A program made the translations under genes and the position numbers. Below the pieces are notes generated by a model. The model did no database searches, was not told the DNA's origin, and was given only the letters and a program-made list of their open reading frames with translations. This document shows, one piece after another, positions 8,795 to 18,317 of a DNA stretch of 31,021 nucleotides (the first letter of the stretch is position 1; every line of letters starts with the position of its first letter). Source of the stretch: JAJDIA01 sp031555145 (lineage in GTDB: Bacteria > Bacteroidota > Bacteroidia > Bacteroidales > Tannerellaceae); assembly GCA_031555145.1 (NCBI GenBank), contig JAVBUR010000129.1, positions 1 through 31,021 on the forward strand. Reading direction: 5' to 3'.

Positions 8795-8804
8795 GATGGA
8801 TAGA

Positions 8805-10175
8805 TTAGTCTTTGTGTACCTGTAAGATAATGTTCTTGATAGTCACTGTGGTTCCGGCAGGATTGCCACCAAAGTCGAAGATCAGTTTAGCTCTTTCCAT
8901 ATCCACGCCTGCCTGCTTCTTCGCCTTGAAAACATAGTCAGCACCTGCCTCAAGGTCTACTTGCGATGTAAACAGAGCCGGATCATCCGTACCTTCGAGT
9001 TGCTGTCCAAGTTTTACGGTCACACCTTTGATGGAGTTGGTAGCATTCAGTGTCACCTGGAAGTCATACTCTTCCGCAGCGGAAAGTGCCAATCCGTCTG
9101 TGACAAAGGACGCCTGGGCTTGCCAGCGCTCAAACGTTGCCGAAGGAAAGTCAAGGGTATAGGCAGTACCGTCGACCGTCATTTCCGGATTCTTGATCTG
9201 ATTCCAGCCTGGGGCATAATAGAATCCATTGGTATAGGTGACGCCTTTCCACAGATTTTCGTCGCTGTCGACGCCCACCCAATTGGGTTCCGGTATATCA
9301 TCTACGGCCGGGATCACCGTACCGTCATCGTCGGCATGGTCTTTCAAGACAATGTTTTCGATCGTGATCGTCGTATTATCCGCATTTCCACCAAAGTCGA
9401 ACACCAGGTTGAAGGTAGCATCAATTCCCTTCATATCGCTTTTCCAAAAACAGACCGGCTCATTGGCCACTAAGGCGATGGTTTCTGCAAAATAGAAATC
9501 ATTGTCGTCCGAGTTATTGGTCAGCTTCACCATCACATGCGGGTGATTGCTGGAGGAAGTAAGGATAACAGAGAAGTCATATCGTTTATCCGCAGAAGTT
9601 CTGATATCCGTCCGCAAAGGCATCTGTGCCTGCCAGGTTTCGGAAGTAGCAGAAGGCAACGTCACTGTGTAAGCGCCATCGCTCATCGAATACACCGGAT
9701 CGGCAATCTGGTTCCAGCCCGGGGCATACCAGAAGGTAGGCGCCTGGATGGTAGCTTTCGTCCAAAGGTTGAACGCACTTTCATACACAAATCCACCGAA
9801 GCCGGTCATCTTCGTCTTGTCAATATGGAACACCTTGGAGATGGTACCATCACTGATACCGTTGGCATTGGAGATCTTCACCTCTACCGTATAATCACCC
9901 GCCTTACGGTAATATTGCGAAGTGGCGAAAGTAGAGGTATATTTCTTCCCGTCAATAATCCAGATCGGCGTAACGCCCGGAACAGGGTCGAATGTAAAAT
10001 AAGCCGTATTCGTGGTCTGGTCGACATTGATCTTCACCGCATCGGCATAATCGGATGCCAAAGGTATACCCGCTTTATCCGGAGCGGTAAATTCTTCGGG
10101 CGAACAAGCTGTAAAGCCCAGGGCCATAACCGCAACCAAAGTCGCTTTCCCTATATAGCTAACTATCTTTTTCAT
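8805..10175 (-). CDS. Surface glycan-binding lipoprotein, PKD plus two beta-sandwich modules
   Basis: A 456-residue lipoprotein from the ATG at 10175 (MKKIVSYIG...GFTACS); an ATG four codons upstream is also possible. After the lipobox comes a PKD-like domain (about 35-120). Two tandem modules of about 150 residues follow, each opening with YAPGWNQI, then PSAT.E.WQAQ, and closing with FDFGGN...T(I/V)TI.NI(V/I)L. This repeat resembles carbohydrate-binding modules of the CBM4/9-like jelly-roll type. It sits directly after susD, the usual place of SusE/SusF or SGBP-B proteins, so it should hold beta-glucan at the outer membrane. Neighbours support the role; the binding specificity is inference. 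Confidence 0.85.
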   Translation of the reverse strand: MKKIVSYIGKATLVAVMALGFTACSPEEFTAPDKAGIPLASDYADAVKINVDQTTNTAYFTFDPVPGVTPIWIIDGKKYTSTFATSQYYRKAGDYTVEVKISNANGISDGTISKVFHIDKTKMTGFGGFVYESAFNLWTKATIQAPTFWYAPGWNQIADPVYSMSDGAYTVTLPSATSETWQAQMPLRTDIRTSADKRYDFSVILTSSSNHPHVMVKLTNNSDDNDFYFAETIALVANEPVCFWKSDMKGIDATFNLVFDFGGNADNTTITIENIVLKDHADDDGTVIPAVDDIPEPNWVGVDSDENLWKGVTYTNGFYYAPGWNQIKNPEMTVDGTAYTLDFPSATFERWQAQASFVTDGLALSAAEEYDFQVTLNATNSIKGVTVKLGQQLEGTDDPALFTSQVDLEAGADYVFKAKKQAGVDMERAKLIFDFGGNPAGTTVTIKNIILQVHKD

Positions 10176-10196
10176 ATGTATATGCATTATTATCGT

Positions 10197-11735
10197 TTAG
10201 TAATTATTCTGGGTCAGTGTACCCTGTGCAGCATCTATTTCGCTCTGCGGAATAGGTAGGTATTTCTTGTTGGGAGTCCAACTGTTGGTCCGATAGCCGT
10301 ATGAATCGGGTACCAGCGTGCTGGCAGCCTTGTCGGTACGGATCAAATCCCAGTAACGTTTGCCTTCACCCACAAATTCGAGGTGGCGTTCGTTGATGAT
10401 ATTGTCGATTGTCGGCTCCACTTCGGTTACCAGACCGGCACGTTTGTGTACGCGGTTCAGGTATGTCTTGGCATCCGCAGCCGAACCCGAAGTACGCACC
10501 AGCAACTCGGCAGCATTCAGCAAAGTTTCAGAGAAACGATAAACGCGCAGGTTATTGTTCCAGTTCAACTGGGCATCCGCCTTCTGATCCGCATTGTCAC
10601 CCGTATGGGCGGCATACTTTTCAAGGAAGAAACCGGTATCCTGATAGCGATGGTTGTAATCGGGGGCACCTGTGGCAACGATGGCAGCCTGTGCATTCCA
10701 GCAAGTAGCATCACGGCGGGTATCATTAGCCGAATAGCGTTCGTATGTTTCCAAGCGAACCGGGCAGAATCCCCATCCCTGGTCATGTCCGTCAGTGCCG
10801 TCAGGCCAGGTGTGCGGGCTGATCAACGTCGGTAATACCGTACCGCCTGCATTCAACGGACCATTCCATGAGCGGACAGCATTATCGTCTTTGTAATTCA
10901 CCTCATAGATAGACTCCACGCTCCACTCACCCTCTTCCCGGAAGATACCGTTATAGTCGTCCACCAGATTATACTGGCCGCTACCGATAATCTCCTGCAT
11001 ATACTGCAAGGCCTTGCCATAGCGGGCTTCATCTTTCTGATACATCACCAGTTCGGCATACAACATATATACCATCGCCTTTGTGATGCGGCCGTAGTTA
11101 GCCGGTGTTTCACGCATCGGGAACGCATTGAGGGCAATCACGTTTTCCAGGTCGGCAATGATCTTACCATACACTTCGTCAGCGCTCAGCTGTTCGGCGA
11201 TATAGGGAGCCGACAGGTTCTGGTCATAGTAAGGGACATTCCCCCAGAACTTCCACAGCCAGCTATAATAGTACACGCGGAGAGCGATCACCTGTGCTTC
11301 ATAGTAAGTACGGTTCTGAGCGGTGACATTGTCGCCGGCCCAACCCAGGTAGGTAATCACGTCGTTACAACGCTTCACACCACTGTAAGCATCCGTCCAC
11401 AACCCTTTGATAACTGCTCCGGACTGAGGCTGTGCCTCGAAGTTCATCATCAGGTGCCATGCTTTGTTGTCAGTCTTATCCTGGCCACCCACCCAGATGT
11501 CATCGGCCATGATATCGCTCATGATGTTGATGGGGTTATACTCGCCCATGGCCCAATCCGGCCAATGCAGGGGGTCATAAGCAGCTACTACGGCTTCCTG
11601 GATATGCTCGTCGGTCGTATAGTACGTATCGATAAATTCTTGTGTAGGCGATGTCACCTCGAGGAACGAATCAGAACATCCGGTCATCAGGAAAGCGGCT
11701 GAAATCAGACCTACCGTTATATTATATAGCTTCAT
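10197..11735 (-). CDS. SusD/RagB family glycan-binding lipoprotein
   Basis: A 512-residue outer-membrane lipoprotein (lipobox LMTGC, Cys20) that caps its SusC partner. The start is the ATG at 11735; the frame is open three codons further to a TTG, which is less likely. TPR-type helices are spread through the protein. The SusD signature end is clear: NERHLEFVGEGKRYWDLIR and then KYLPIPQSEIDAAQG...QNNY at the C-terminus. It starts 28 bases after susC and is followed 21 bases later by the glycan-binding lipoprotein gene, so the three are surely co-transcribed. It should bind beta-glucan oligosaccharides and close over the transporter. Confidence 0.95.
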   Translation of the reverse strand: MKLYNITVGLISAAFLMTGCSDSFLEVTSPTQEFIDTYYTTDEHIQEAVVAAYDPLHWPDWAMGEYNPINIMSDIMADDIWVGGQDKTDNKAWHLMMNFEAQPQSGAVIKGLWTDAYSGVKRCNDVITYLGWAGDNVTAQNRTYYEAQVIALRVYYYSWLWKFWGNVPYYDQNLSAPYIAEQLSADEVYGKIIADLENVIALNAFPMRETPANYGRITKAMVYMLYAELVMYQKDEARYGKALQYMQEIIGSGQYNLVDDYNGIFREEGEWSVESIYEVNYKDDNAVRSWNGPLNAGGTVLPTLISPHTWPDGTDGHDQGWGFCPVRLETYERYSANDTRRDATCWNAQAAIVATGAPDYNHRYQDTGFFLEKYAAHTGDNADQKADAQLNWNNNLRVYRFSETLLNAAELLVRTSGSAADAKTYLNRVHKRAGLVTEVEPTIDNIINERHLEFVGEGKRYWDLIRTDKAASTLVPDSYGYRTNSWTPNKKYLPIPQSEIDAAQGTLTQNNY

Positions 11736-11763
11736 AACGTTCAATATTTTTAATAATTAGAAA

Positions 11764-14700
11764 TTAGAATGTAAGATTAGCGCCAACAGTCCATACCCTT
11801 GCCTGCGGATACACACCGTAATCTACTCCCAGTGACGTACCTCCGGATGAGATCTCAGGATCGTATCCGTGATATTTGGTGAACGTAAACAAGTTTTCAG
11901 CAGCCACATATACACGCAATGCAGAGATAAACGCCTTCCGTGTCATGGCATTTGGCAACGTATAACCCAATTGGATATTCTTTAGACGCAGGTAGCTGCC
12001 ATCATAGATATAAAGATCGGAAGACTGCCAGTTTTTGCTGTCGCCCTGTACATAGTGCGGGATACGGTTAGAAGTGCCTGCACCTGTCCAACGGGCTAAC
12101 ATCCAAGAAGGAAGGTTGGTCGCTGAGATGTCCGTACGGCGTGTAGCGTCGAACACATCGTTACCCATCGTACCTTGCCACATCATGCTCAGGTCGAAGT
12201 TTTTCCAGTTGGCACTCAGATTGAAACCGAATGTCCAGTCAGGCATACCGTTACCGATATCAGTACGGTCGGCATCCGTAATGGAACCGTTGCCATCCAC
12301 ATCCACAAAGCGTACGTCGCCGGGGACTGCATTTGGCTGGATCAGCGCGCCGTTACTGTTGACATAAGCATTAACTTCATCTACTGTCTGGAAGATACCG
12401 TCCGTCTTGTAACCATAGAAATAGGGGAACGGTTTGCCGTTCTGTGCACGGCTGATCGTACCGGCACCCTGGAAAGAGTCAAAGTTAGCCCAACCCGAGT
12501 CGTTACCATATTCAATCAGCTTGTTCTTCAGGTATGTCAGGTTACCACCCACGCGGAAGTTCCAGTCGCTGACGCGGAACTTATACGAAGCTTCGAGTTC
12601 AACTCCGCTGTTTTCCATCTTACCCACGTTACCAATAGGTTTTGATTCACCTACATACGAAGGAATATTCATTTCCATCAACATACCGTTCGTACGTTTC
12701 TTATAATAGTCGGCCGTAAATGTCAATGCATTATTGAAGAACCCAAAGTCGACACCTAAGTCCATCTGCACCGACTCTTCCCACTTCAAGTCAGGATTAG
12801 CCAAGCCGCTGGCCTTAGAACCGATATACACTTGTTCATTATTACCGAAGATGGCATTGTTGCCTGAAACGGCCAATACCGTATAGCGGAAGTTCCCGAT
12901 GTTCTCATTCCCGTTCTTCCCCCAGGAAGCACGGAGTTTGGTAGCGCTCAACCATACAGGACGGTCTTCCATGAAAGCCTCGTTGGTCAGATTCCAACCA
13001 GCCGAGAAAGACGGGAAGATCGCATAATGATTGTTCGATCCAAAACGTGAAGAACCGTCGCGGCGTACTGTCGCCTGCAACATATAGCGTTCGTCATAAT
13101 TATAGCTGGCCCGTGCAAACAAAGAAGCCAAGGTCGACTCTACCGTGGGAGCGCCTGCTGCATCGCGGTCGCCATCGGCTGCCATACCTGTACTGGCGTC
13201 GATATACGGACGGCTGTAGTTAATGATGTTATTGCGGGAACCCCAAAGGTAAGAACCCGAACTCTTTTTAGCAGACTGTCCCAATAATACGGAGAATGTA
13301 TGTTTGTCGATCGTTTTGTCATACATCAACACATTTTCCAACTGCCACACCAACCCGTCATGCTTTTCAGAGAAAGCTGTGCTACGTGTAGACATACCCC
13401 CGTTACGAAGATAGTACATCGGTGTATATCCATCATTTCCCCAGAAAGAAAGGTCAGCCCCATACGAAGTGCGGAACTTCAAATTATCCCACAGCTGTAG
13501 CTCAGCCGAGAAATTAGCCACAAACTTATGGCTCCAACCCTCTGAACCCGGCAATGAAAGGTTGGCAATCGGGTTTGTCATCTCACCATATTCCGAACCC
13601 GGAATACTGAATAATTTACCATTACGTGAGTCGTACATCGGCACATACCCCGTCGTATTTGCATACAAATCAAGCTGAGCCTGTGCCGCAGCACCCTCAT
13701 CATACACATTCAATATCGGAGACAAAGCTAAAGCCGATCCCAGCGGAGACCCCCAGGTAGAGTTTGTTTCAACACCCGTACTCTTAATGCGGGCATACGA
13801 AAGATTAGAGGTTATCTTCAGGTTATTGAGCCAGTTACGATTCTTGCTCTCATCGAACAACGTATACACCGTATTACTACGCATCGTCAGACGGTCGTAG
13901 TTCGAACGGTCGAAGTTACCCCCTACAATACCATCTTGCGTATAATACCCGAAAGAGAGCATATAATTGATCCGCTCGCCCCCACCGCTTACGCTGACCT
14001 GGTGGTTCATCACCGGCGCATCATTATTAAACACCTGATCCTGCCAGTTCGTGCCTGTACCATACGAATACGGATCGGCATAAATCGGAGCCAGTCCTGC
14101 ATTCACCGCACCTTCGTTTCGAAGGATCGCATACTCGGTTGCATCCAGCACATCACGTTTCTTCCAGGCACTCTGCCAACCATAAGAAAAGTCATAAGTC
14201 ACTTTCGTCTTACCGGCGCTACCACTCTTAGTGGTAACCAGAATAACACCATTGGCCGCACGAGCACCATACACAGCACCCGAAGCAGCATCTTTCAACA
14301 CCTCAATCGATTGGATATCGTTGGGGTTCAAATAGTCCAAACCACCTTCAATCGGCATACCGTCTACAATGTAAAGCGGATCAGAATTGTTGATCGTACC
14401 CACACCACGTATGCGAACCCGTGCAGCGGCGCCTGGCTGGCCGGAAGAAGACGTCACCGTCACACCCGAAGCCAACCCTTTCAACGCATTGTCCATACGT
14501 GTCGGAGCCGTAAACGCCAGATCGTCCGACGAAACCTTGGCGATCGAAGCCGTTACTACACTCTTCTTCTGAATGCCATAACCGATCACCACCAGTTCAT
14601 CCAACGCTTGGGTATCTTCTTTCATTACCACCCGGATATCCTGCCGTCCACTGACAGCTACATCTTGCGACTGATATCCTATATAAGAGAAAGTGAGTAC

Positions 14701-14904
14701 TGCGCCGGTAGGAACCGACAAACTGAATTCACCATCCAGGCCCGTAATCGTACCTGTAGAGGTACTCCCCTTCACCACCACCGTTACGCCCGGTAGCGGC
14801 TCATTATCCAAGCCGTCCACGACTGTACCCTTTACCTGTATCGTTTGCGCAAATACAGCAAGGCCAGTACTTAAAAGAAATAGAATTGCTACTAACTTCT
14901 TCAT
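11764..14904 (-). CDS. SusC/RagA family TonB-dependent transporter
   Basis: A 1046-residue outer-membrane transporter for glycan oligosaccharides. Residues 1-20 are a signal peptide. A carboxypeptidase-D regulatory-like domain follows (about 22-103, VKGTVVDGLDNEPLPGVTVVVKG). The plug domain (about 115-230) carries the SusC signature VRIRGVGTINNSDPLYIVDG and the motif DAASGAVYGARAANGVILV. The 22-strand barrel fills the rest and ends in VGANLTF with terminal Phe. Length is normal for SusC. It is the first structural gene of the locus, with a recognisable promoter and upstream TTGACGT-like boxes between it and the regulator gene. Confidence 0.96.
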   Translation of the reverse strand: MKKLVAILFLLSTGLAVFAQTIQVKGTVVDGLDNEPLPGVTVVVKGSTSTGTITGLDGEFSLSVPTGAVLTFSYIGYQSQDVAVSGRQDIRVVMKEDTQALDELVVIGYGIQKKSVVTASIAKVSSDDLAFTAPTRMDNALKGLASGVTVTSSSGQPGAAARVRIRGVGTINNSDPLYIVDGMPIEGGLDYLNPNDIQSIEVLKDAASGAVYGARAANGVILVTTKSGSAGKTKVTYDFSYGWQSAWKKRDVLDATEYAILRNEGAVNAGLAPIYADPYSYGTGTNWQDQVFNNDAPVMNHQVSVSGGGERINYMLSFGYYTQDGIVGGNFDRSNYDRLTMRSNTVYTLFDESKNRNWLNNLKITSNLSYARIKSTGVETNSTWGSPLGSALALSPILNVYDEGAAAQAQLDLYANTTGYVPMYDSRNGKLFSIPGSEYGEMTNPIANLSLPGSEGWSHKFVANFSAELQLWDNLKFRTSYGADLSFWGNDGYTPMYYLRNGGMSTRSTAFSEKHDGLVWQLENVLMYDKTIDKHTFSVLLGQSAKKSSGSYLWGSRNNIINYSRPYIDASTGMAADGDRDAAGAPTVESTLASLFARASYNYDERYMLQATVRRDGSSRFGSNNHYAIFPSFSAGWNLTNEAFMEDRPVWLSATKLRASWGKNGNENIGNFRYTVLAVSGNNAIFGNNEQVYIGSKASGLANPDLKWEESVQMDLGVDFGFFNNALTFTADYYKKRTNGMLMEMNIPSYVGESKPIGNVGKMENSGVELEASYKFRVSDWNFRVGGNLTYLKNKLIEYGNDSGWANFDSFQGAGTISRAQNGKPFPYFYGYKTDGIFQTVDEVNAYVNSNGALIQPNAVPGDVRFVDVDGNGSITDADRTDIGNGMPDWTFGFNLSANWKNFDLSMMWQGTMGNDVFDATRRTDISATNLPSWMLARWTGAGTSNRIPHYVQGDSKNWQSSDLYIYDGSYLRLKNIQLGYTLPNAMTRKAFISALRVYVAAENLFTFTKYHGYDPEISSGGTSLGVDYGVYPQARVWTVGANLTF

Positions 14905-14982
14905 AAAGTCTTTTTTAAAATTAAGATCAACTTACTTTCTTTAGTCCACCGCCGCATCAGATAGCGACCGTATTAGACACTG

Positions 14983-15015
14983 CAAACCTACCCACTAATG
15001 ACAAGTAGGAGCAAG
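14983..15015 (-). promoter_or_regulatory. susC promoter
   Basis: On the minus strand the -7 element TAGGTTTG (14983-14990) matches TAnnTTTG, and a CTTG (-33) lies 21 bases upstream at 15012-15015. Predicted transcription starts near 14978, giving a leader of about 75 bases before the susC ATG. Confidence 0.55.
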
Positions 15016-15032
15016 AAATAATCCATTCTTTA

Positions 15033-15119
15033 ATACGTCAACCCCGAAATTTGAATACGTTACAAATACGTCAAAAAGTTATATAATTCTACTAATCAAC
15101 AATATAGATACTACGTCAA
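15033..15119 (-). promoter_or_regulatory. Phased TTGACGT-like boxes upstream of susC
   Basis: On the minus strand, TTGACGTAT occurs at 15033-15041 and 15066-15074, the variant GTAACGTAT at 15055-15063, and TTTGACGTA at 15111-15119. The first three are 22 and 11 bases apart, so they face the same side of the helix, and they lie just upstream of the -33 element, the normal place for an activator. A related TTGACGTT sits in the leader of the adjacent regulator gene. They are candidate binding sites of that LuxR-type regulator. Confidence 0.5.
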
Positions 15120-17998
15120 AAACCGTTTGTCAGAAATTCGTTTAAGTTATCCTCCCGTTCGAGGCCAAACTTCTTTCGGAGGCGATAGCGGATAGTCTCC
15201 ACTCCCCGGATGGAGATATTGAGCAATGGGGCAATCTCTTTGGTTGAAAGATCCATCTTCAGATAGGCGCACATCATCCGTTCGTTCAATGAGAGGTCAG
15301 GATACCTCTCACCCAACCGCTTCATGAAATTATTATGTACCAGATCGAACTCCTCCTCAATCCGCTTCAGCACATCATCGCTCTGGATATTCGAATCGAT
15401 CTTACCGCCTGCGACCAACAACAACTGTTTCGCTTCCCGGGTTCCTTCACCCTTCAACAGGGCAATGGCCTTGAACATATCCGACTTGATCTCCGTCAGC
15501 GCCTCGCTCTTACGTACAAAGTTAATCATCAGGTTGGCCATCTCCTGGCTCTTGTGGCGCAAGTCGTATTCCAGTTTCTCTTTCTCCAACTGCATAATCT
15601 GCTGCTCCTTGCGAGCGCTCTCTTCTTCAAACTCTTTCTCGAGTTCATGCAGTTCCTTGTCCTTCTCGACTACCGCTTGCGCTTTTTTCCGCTTCAAACG
15701 TATATCGTCCCACTGATATACCCCCCATAGAGCAACCAGCAGCAGCAGGAAATAACACATGTAGGCCATATTCGAACGATACCATGGCGGCAGGATACGA
15801 AAATCGAAAGTGTCGGTCGAAACAGTACCATCCGCAAAGACCGCTTTCACCTCAAACAAATATTCACCCTCCCGCAGATTATTATACTCTTTCGTTTGTA
15901 GTGTGGTATAGTCAGACCAATGTCCCTGGTTCAGCCGGTATTGGAAGTTCACCTGTTCACCTCTTATAAACGAAAAAGTGCCATACTCAAAACGGATCGA
16001 ATTCTGATAATAACTGATTGCCGGTTTAGTCTTTATCTCCAGGAAGTTGTCCGTATAGATCAATGAATCCTTCGGATAAGACAAATAAGCACACAAGATA
16101 CGCATAGAGTGCTTAGTCCCCTGTTGGTCATTCCTTGACGGCAATTGGAATAAAGCAAAGCCATTCTCATTCGGGATGATCGCCGATGAATCGGATACAG
16201 GCACAATCGCTTCGGCGCCCGGGACAAGTTCTACCGACGACCGTTCAATCGGAATAATGGTAGTCGTGCCTCCCGACTTGTACGTATGCAGGTTTCCGAT
16301 ACATATCTCCTGCGGGCTCAGGCTGATTAGGTGATTGTTGTATTGTACCAGCCGGGCGTAGGGATGAACGCCATTCAGCAACTGATTCAGTTCCGGCCAT
16401 GGCTCCATCCGGTCTGTCGTCCGGTTATACTGGTACACCCCCTGTGGAGTGGCAAAGCATATCCTCCCATCTATCTTGCTCACATACACATCATGATCAC
16501 TCGGAAAGCCATCATTGATGCCATACGTACGCATCCCCTTGACCTTCGTCAGGTTGGCATTCAGTTCCAGGCGGATCGTCTTGTCGGCATTGTAAATCCA
16601 AAGCAACTGCGCCGATTCCTGCTCAAAGAAACGACATGAGTTAAACAACCCTTCTATCCGAGCCGTAATCGCCCAATCCTTCCCCGTTTTTTGCATCAGA
16701 TAGATCCCATCGTACACGCCAACAAACATCTTATCCGTTGTCCCCATCACCTGTTGGCACATCCACGCTCCTGCCAGATCGGTCACCTTCCGCATATTCG
16801 TTCCCTCGACCAGGAAGATGCCCCTGTCATGCAGGCAGAACAGGTCGTCTCCTACCCGGCACAGGTTCCACACCTGCCCGCTGGAGTTAGCTACCGGACG
16901 GATATCCGGCTGCATATCATTCAGCCTCACCGGATAAGACGTGTAATAAAGCCCCCGGTTGGTTCCCAAATACAGGTAATCGCCCGCCAGCAAAGCCGTA
17001 TACCCCGTACCATACGAATAGGGATACGAATAGAGGTTGGTAAAAGGCGAGTTCAGGCATACATAATCAATCCCATTGTCCAGCCCCGCCCACAGGTTAT
17101 GCTGTTCATCAAATACCAGGGAAAGCACTGTATTGTTCTGTAGCCCATTGTTCTCATTGTAGTATTTCGCCTCGAAAGTCTGCATATGAACCAGTACCAG
17201 TCCTTTACGCACCGTACCCAAAGCCAACTGGTCGCCCGAAGCAGCCGCGCAGAACACCTCATTCTCCCGCATAAAGCCCTCCAAGCCGGTGATAAAGGGA
17301 ACTACCGTGCGTCCATCATAATAAAACAACCCATCGTAAGCTGTTACGATAAGCACCCCCTCCCGATACGCCACGATCCCCCGTATACGTTTAGACGAAA
17401 GCGCCTCAGCCCCCTGCAACGGAAACAGCGTATTCCCAACCAGTACAAACGTACCTCGTTCTGTACCGATATACAGTACCCCGTTTACCATGCTCGAACA
17501 GTCGATCTTCCAACTCGAAGTTATAAGCGCATACTCCCCGTTGATAAACTTCAGTATCCGCTGATCTCCCTGAAAATACAAGATATGGTCGTTCTCATGG
17601 ATACCCCAGACATTCCCTATAAACCGATCGGGGTCAGGAACAAGATCAGACATACAAGTATACACTAACTGCCCATCCTTTCCGGGTTCAAAATACCCAT
17701 ATTCATTGATGCCGCCCACATAGATACGCCCTCCCTGACGGGAAGGAAGCACAGACCGCACATCCGACCGGTTATTCAACGGAAAAAGATCCCATGCATT
17801 CCCATCAAACTGCAGCAACCCGTTCTTATTGGCCGAATACACCCAATTATCTGCATACACCGCCATTTGCCATGTTTGTGAACCTTTACCATACACATTC
17901 TTGGGATAGTTGATGATAAAGTTATTCCAGTCCGAAGCACAAAGTGGCCCGGACAACAAGAACAAATAGATAATCAATAGTATCTTACAGCGCTTCAT
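15116..17998 (-). CDS. Membrane-spanning propeller/Y_Y_Y/LuxR-HTH regulator
   Basis: A 960-residue one-piece sensor and regulator. Residues 1-22 are a signal peptide or anchor. Two-component-regulator-type beta-propeller repeats fill about 25-640 (for example WAGLDNGIDYV, YVGGINEYGYF). A Y_Y_Y immunoglobulin-like domain lies at about 660-735 (NFQYRLNQGHWSDYT, LREGEYLFEVKA). One membrane helix is at about 743-763, a charged coiled coil at 770-845, and a C-terminal LuxR-type HTH at about 900-955 (LSTKEIAPLLNISIRGVETIRYRLRKKFG). It lacks histidine kinase, receiver and AraC domains, unlike hybrid two-component regulators. It adjoins susC in the same orientation, so it probably senses beta-glucan fragments in the periplasm and controls the locus. 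Confidence 0.92.
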   Translation of the reverse strand: MKRCKILLIIYLFLLSGPLCASDWNNFIINYPKNVYGKGSQTWQMAVYADNWVYSANKNGLLQFDGNAWDLFPLNNRSDVRSVLPSRQGGRIYVGGINEYGYFEPGKDGQLVYTCMSDLVPDPDRFIGNVWGIHENDHILYFQGDQRILKFINGEYALITSSWKIDCSSMVNGVLYIGTERGTFVLVGNTLFPLQGAEALSSKRIRGIVAYREGVLIVTAYDGLFYYDGRTVVPFITGLEGFMRENEVFCAAASGDQLALGTVRKGLVLVHMQTFEAKYYNENNGLQNNTVLSLVFDEQHNLWAGLDNGIDYVCLNSPFTNLYSYPYSYGTGYTALLAGDYLYLGTNRGLYYTSYPVRLNDMQPDIRPVANSSGQVWNLCRVGDDLFCLHDRGIFLVEGTNMRKVTDLAGAWMCQQVMGTTDKMFVGVYDGIYLMQKTGKDWAITARIEGLFNSCRFFEQESAQLLWIYNADKTIRLELNANLTKVKGMRTYGINDGFPSDHDVYVSKIDGRICFATPQGVYQYNRTTDRMEPWPELNQLLNGVHPYARLVQYNNHLISLSPQEICIGNLHTYKSGGTTTIIPIERSSVELVPGAEAIVPVSDSSAIIPNENGFALFQLPSRNDQQGTKHSMRILCAYLSYPKDSLIYTDNFLEIKTKPAISYYQNSIRFEYGTFSFIRGEQVNFQYRLNQGHWSDYTTLQTKEYNNLREGEYLFEVKAVFADGTVSTDTFDFRILPPWYRSNMAYMCYFLLLLVALWGVYQWDDIRLKRKKAQAVVEKDKELHELEKEFEEESARKEQQIMQLEKEKLEYDLRHKSQEMANLMINFVRKSEALTEIKSDMFKAIALLKGEGTREAKQLLLVAGGKIDSNIQSDDVLKRIEEEFDLVHNNFMKRLGERYPDLSLNERMMCAYLKMDLSTKEIAPLLNISIRGVETIRYRLRKKFGLEREDNLNEFLTNGF

Positions 17999-18317
17999 AG
18001 TTCCTTCACAATTCTATAAATCCAAGTTTATCGTAAGTAAAACGTCAACGTCTTACAAATATACTCCATTCTTTTCGTTGGCACACGCTATCTATCCCCC
18101 AATTTACCCAAAATCAAAAATCCGCTCCTTCAATTGCCTCCAAGGCGACTACATTTTCCGCATTGTTCAAAACCGCATACGCCTATCTATCAGCTATATA
18201 AACATGACGGTTATCTACATTTTTTCATCAATAATTCAAAGGAGATGTTATTACCGATAGTTTTGCCTCCATGTAACAATCAAGGACTACATAGTAACTA
18301 TTAATACCATAAAGATC
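17999..18317. promoter_or_regulatory. Divergent intergenic region of the regulator and sugar isomerase genes
   Basis: A 319-base gene-free stretch. For the minus-strand regulator it holds TATATTTG (18056-18063) as a likely -7 box without a good -33 element. Just downstream is TTGACGTT (18041-18048), preceded by AGACG, all inside a short inverted repeat GTAAG/CTTAC (18033-18037 and 18052-18056). For the plus-strand gene it holds TAGTTTTG (18258-18265) as a -7 candidate. The sequence from about 18085 to 18240 shows nothing further that I recognise. Confidence 0.45.
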
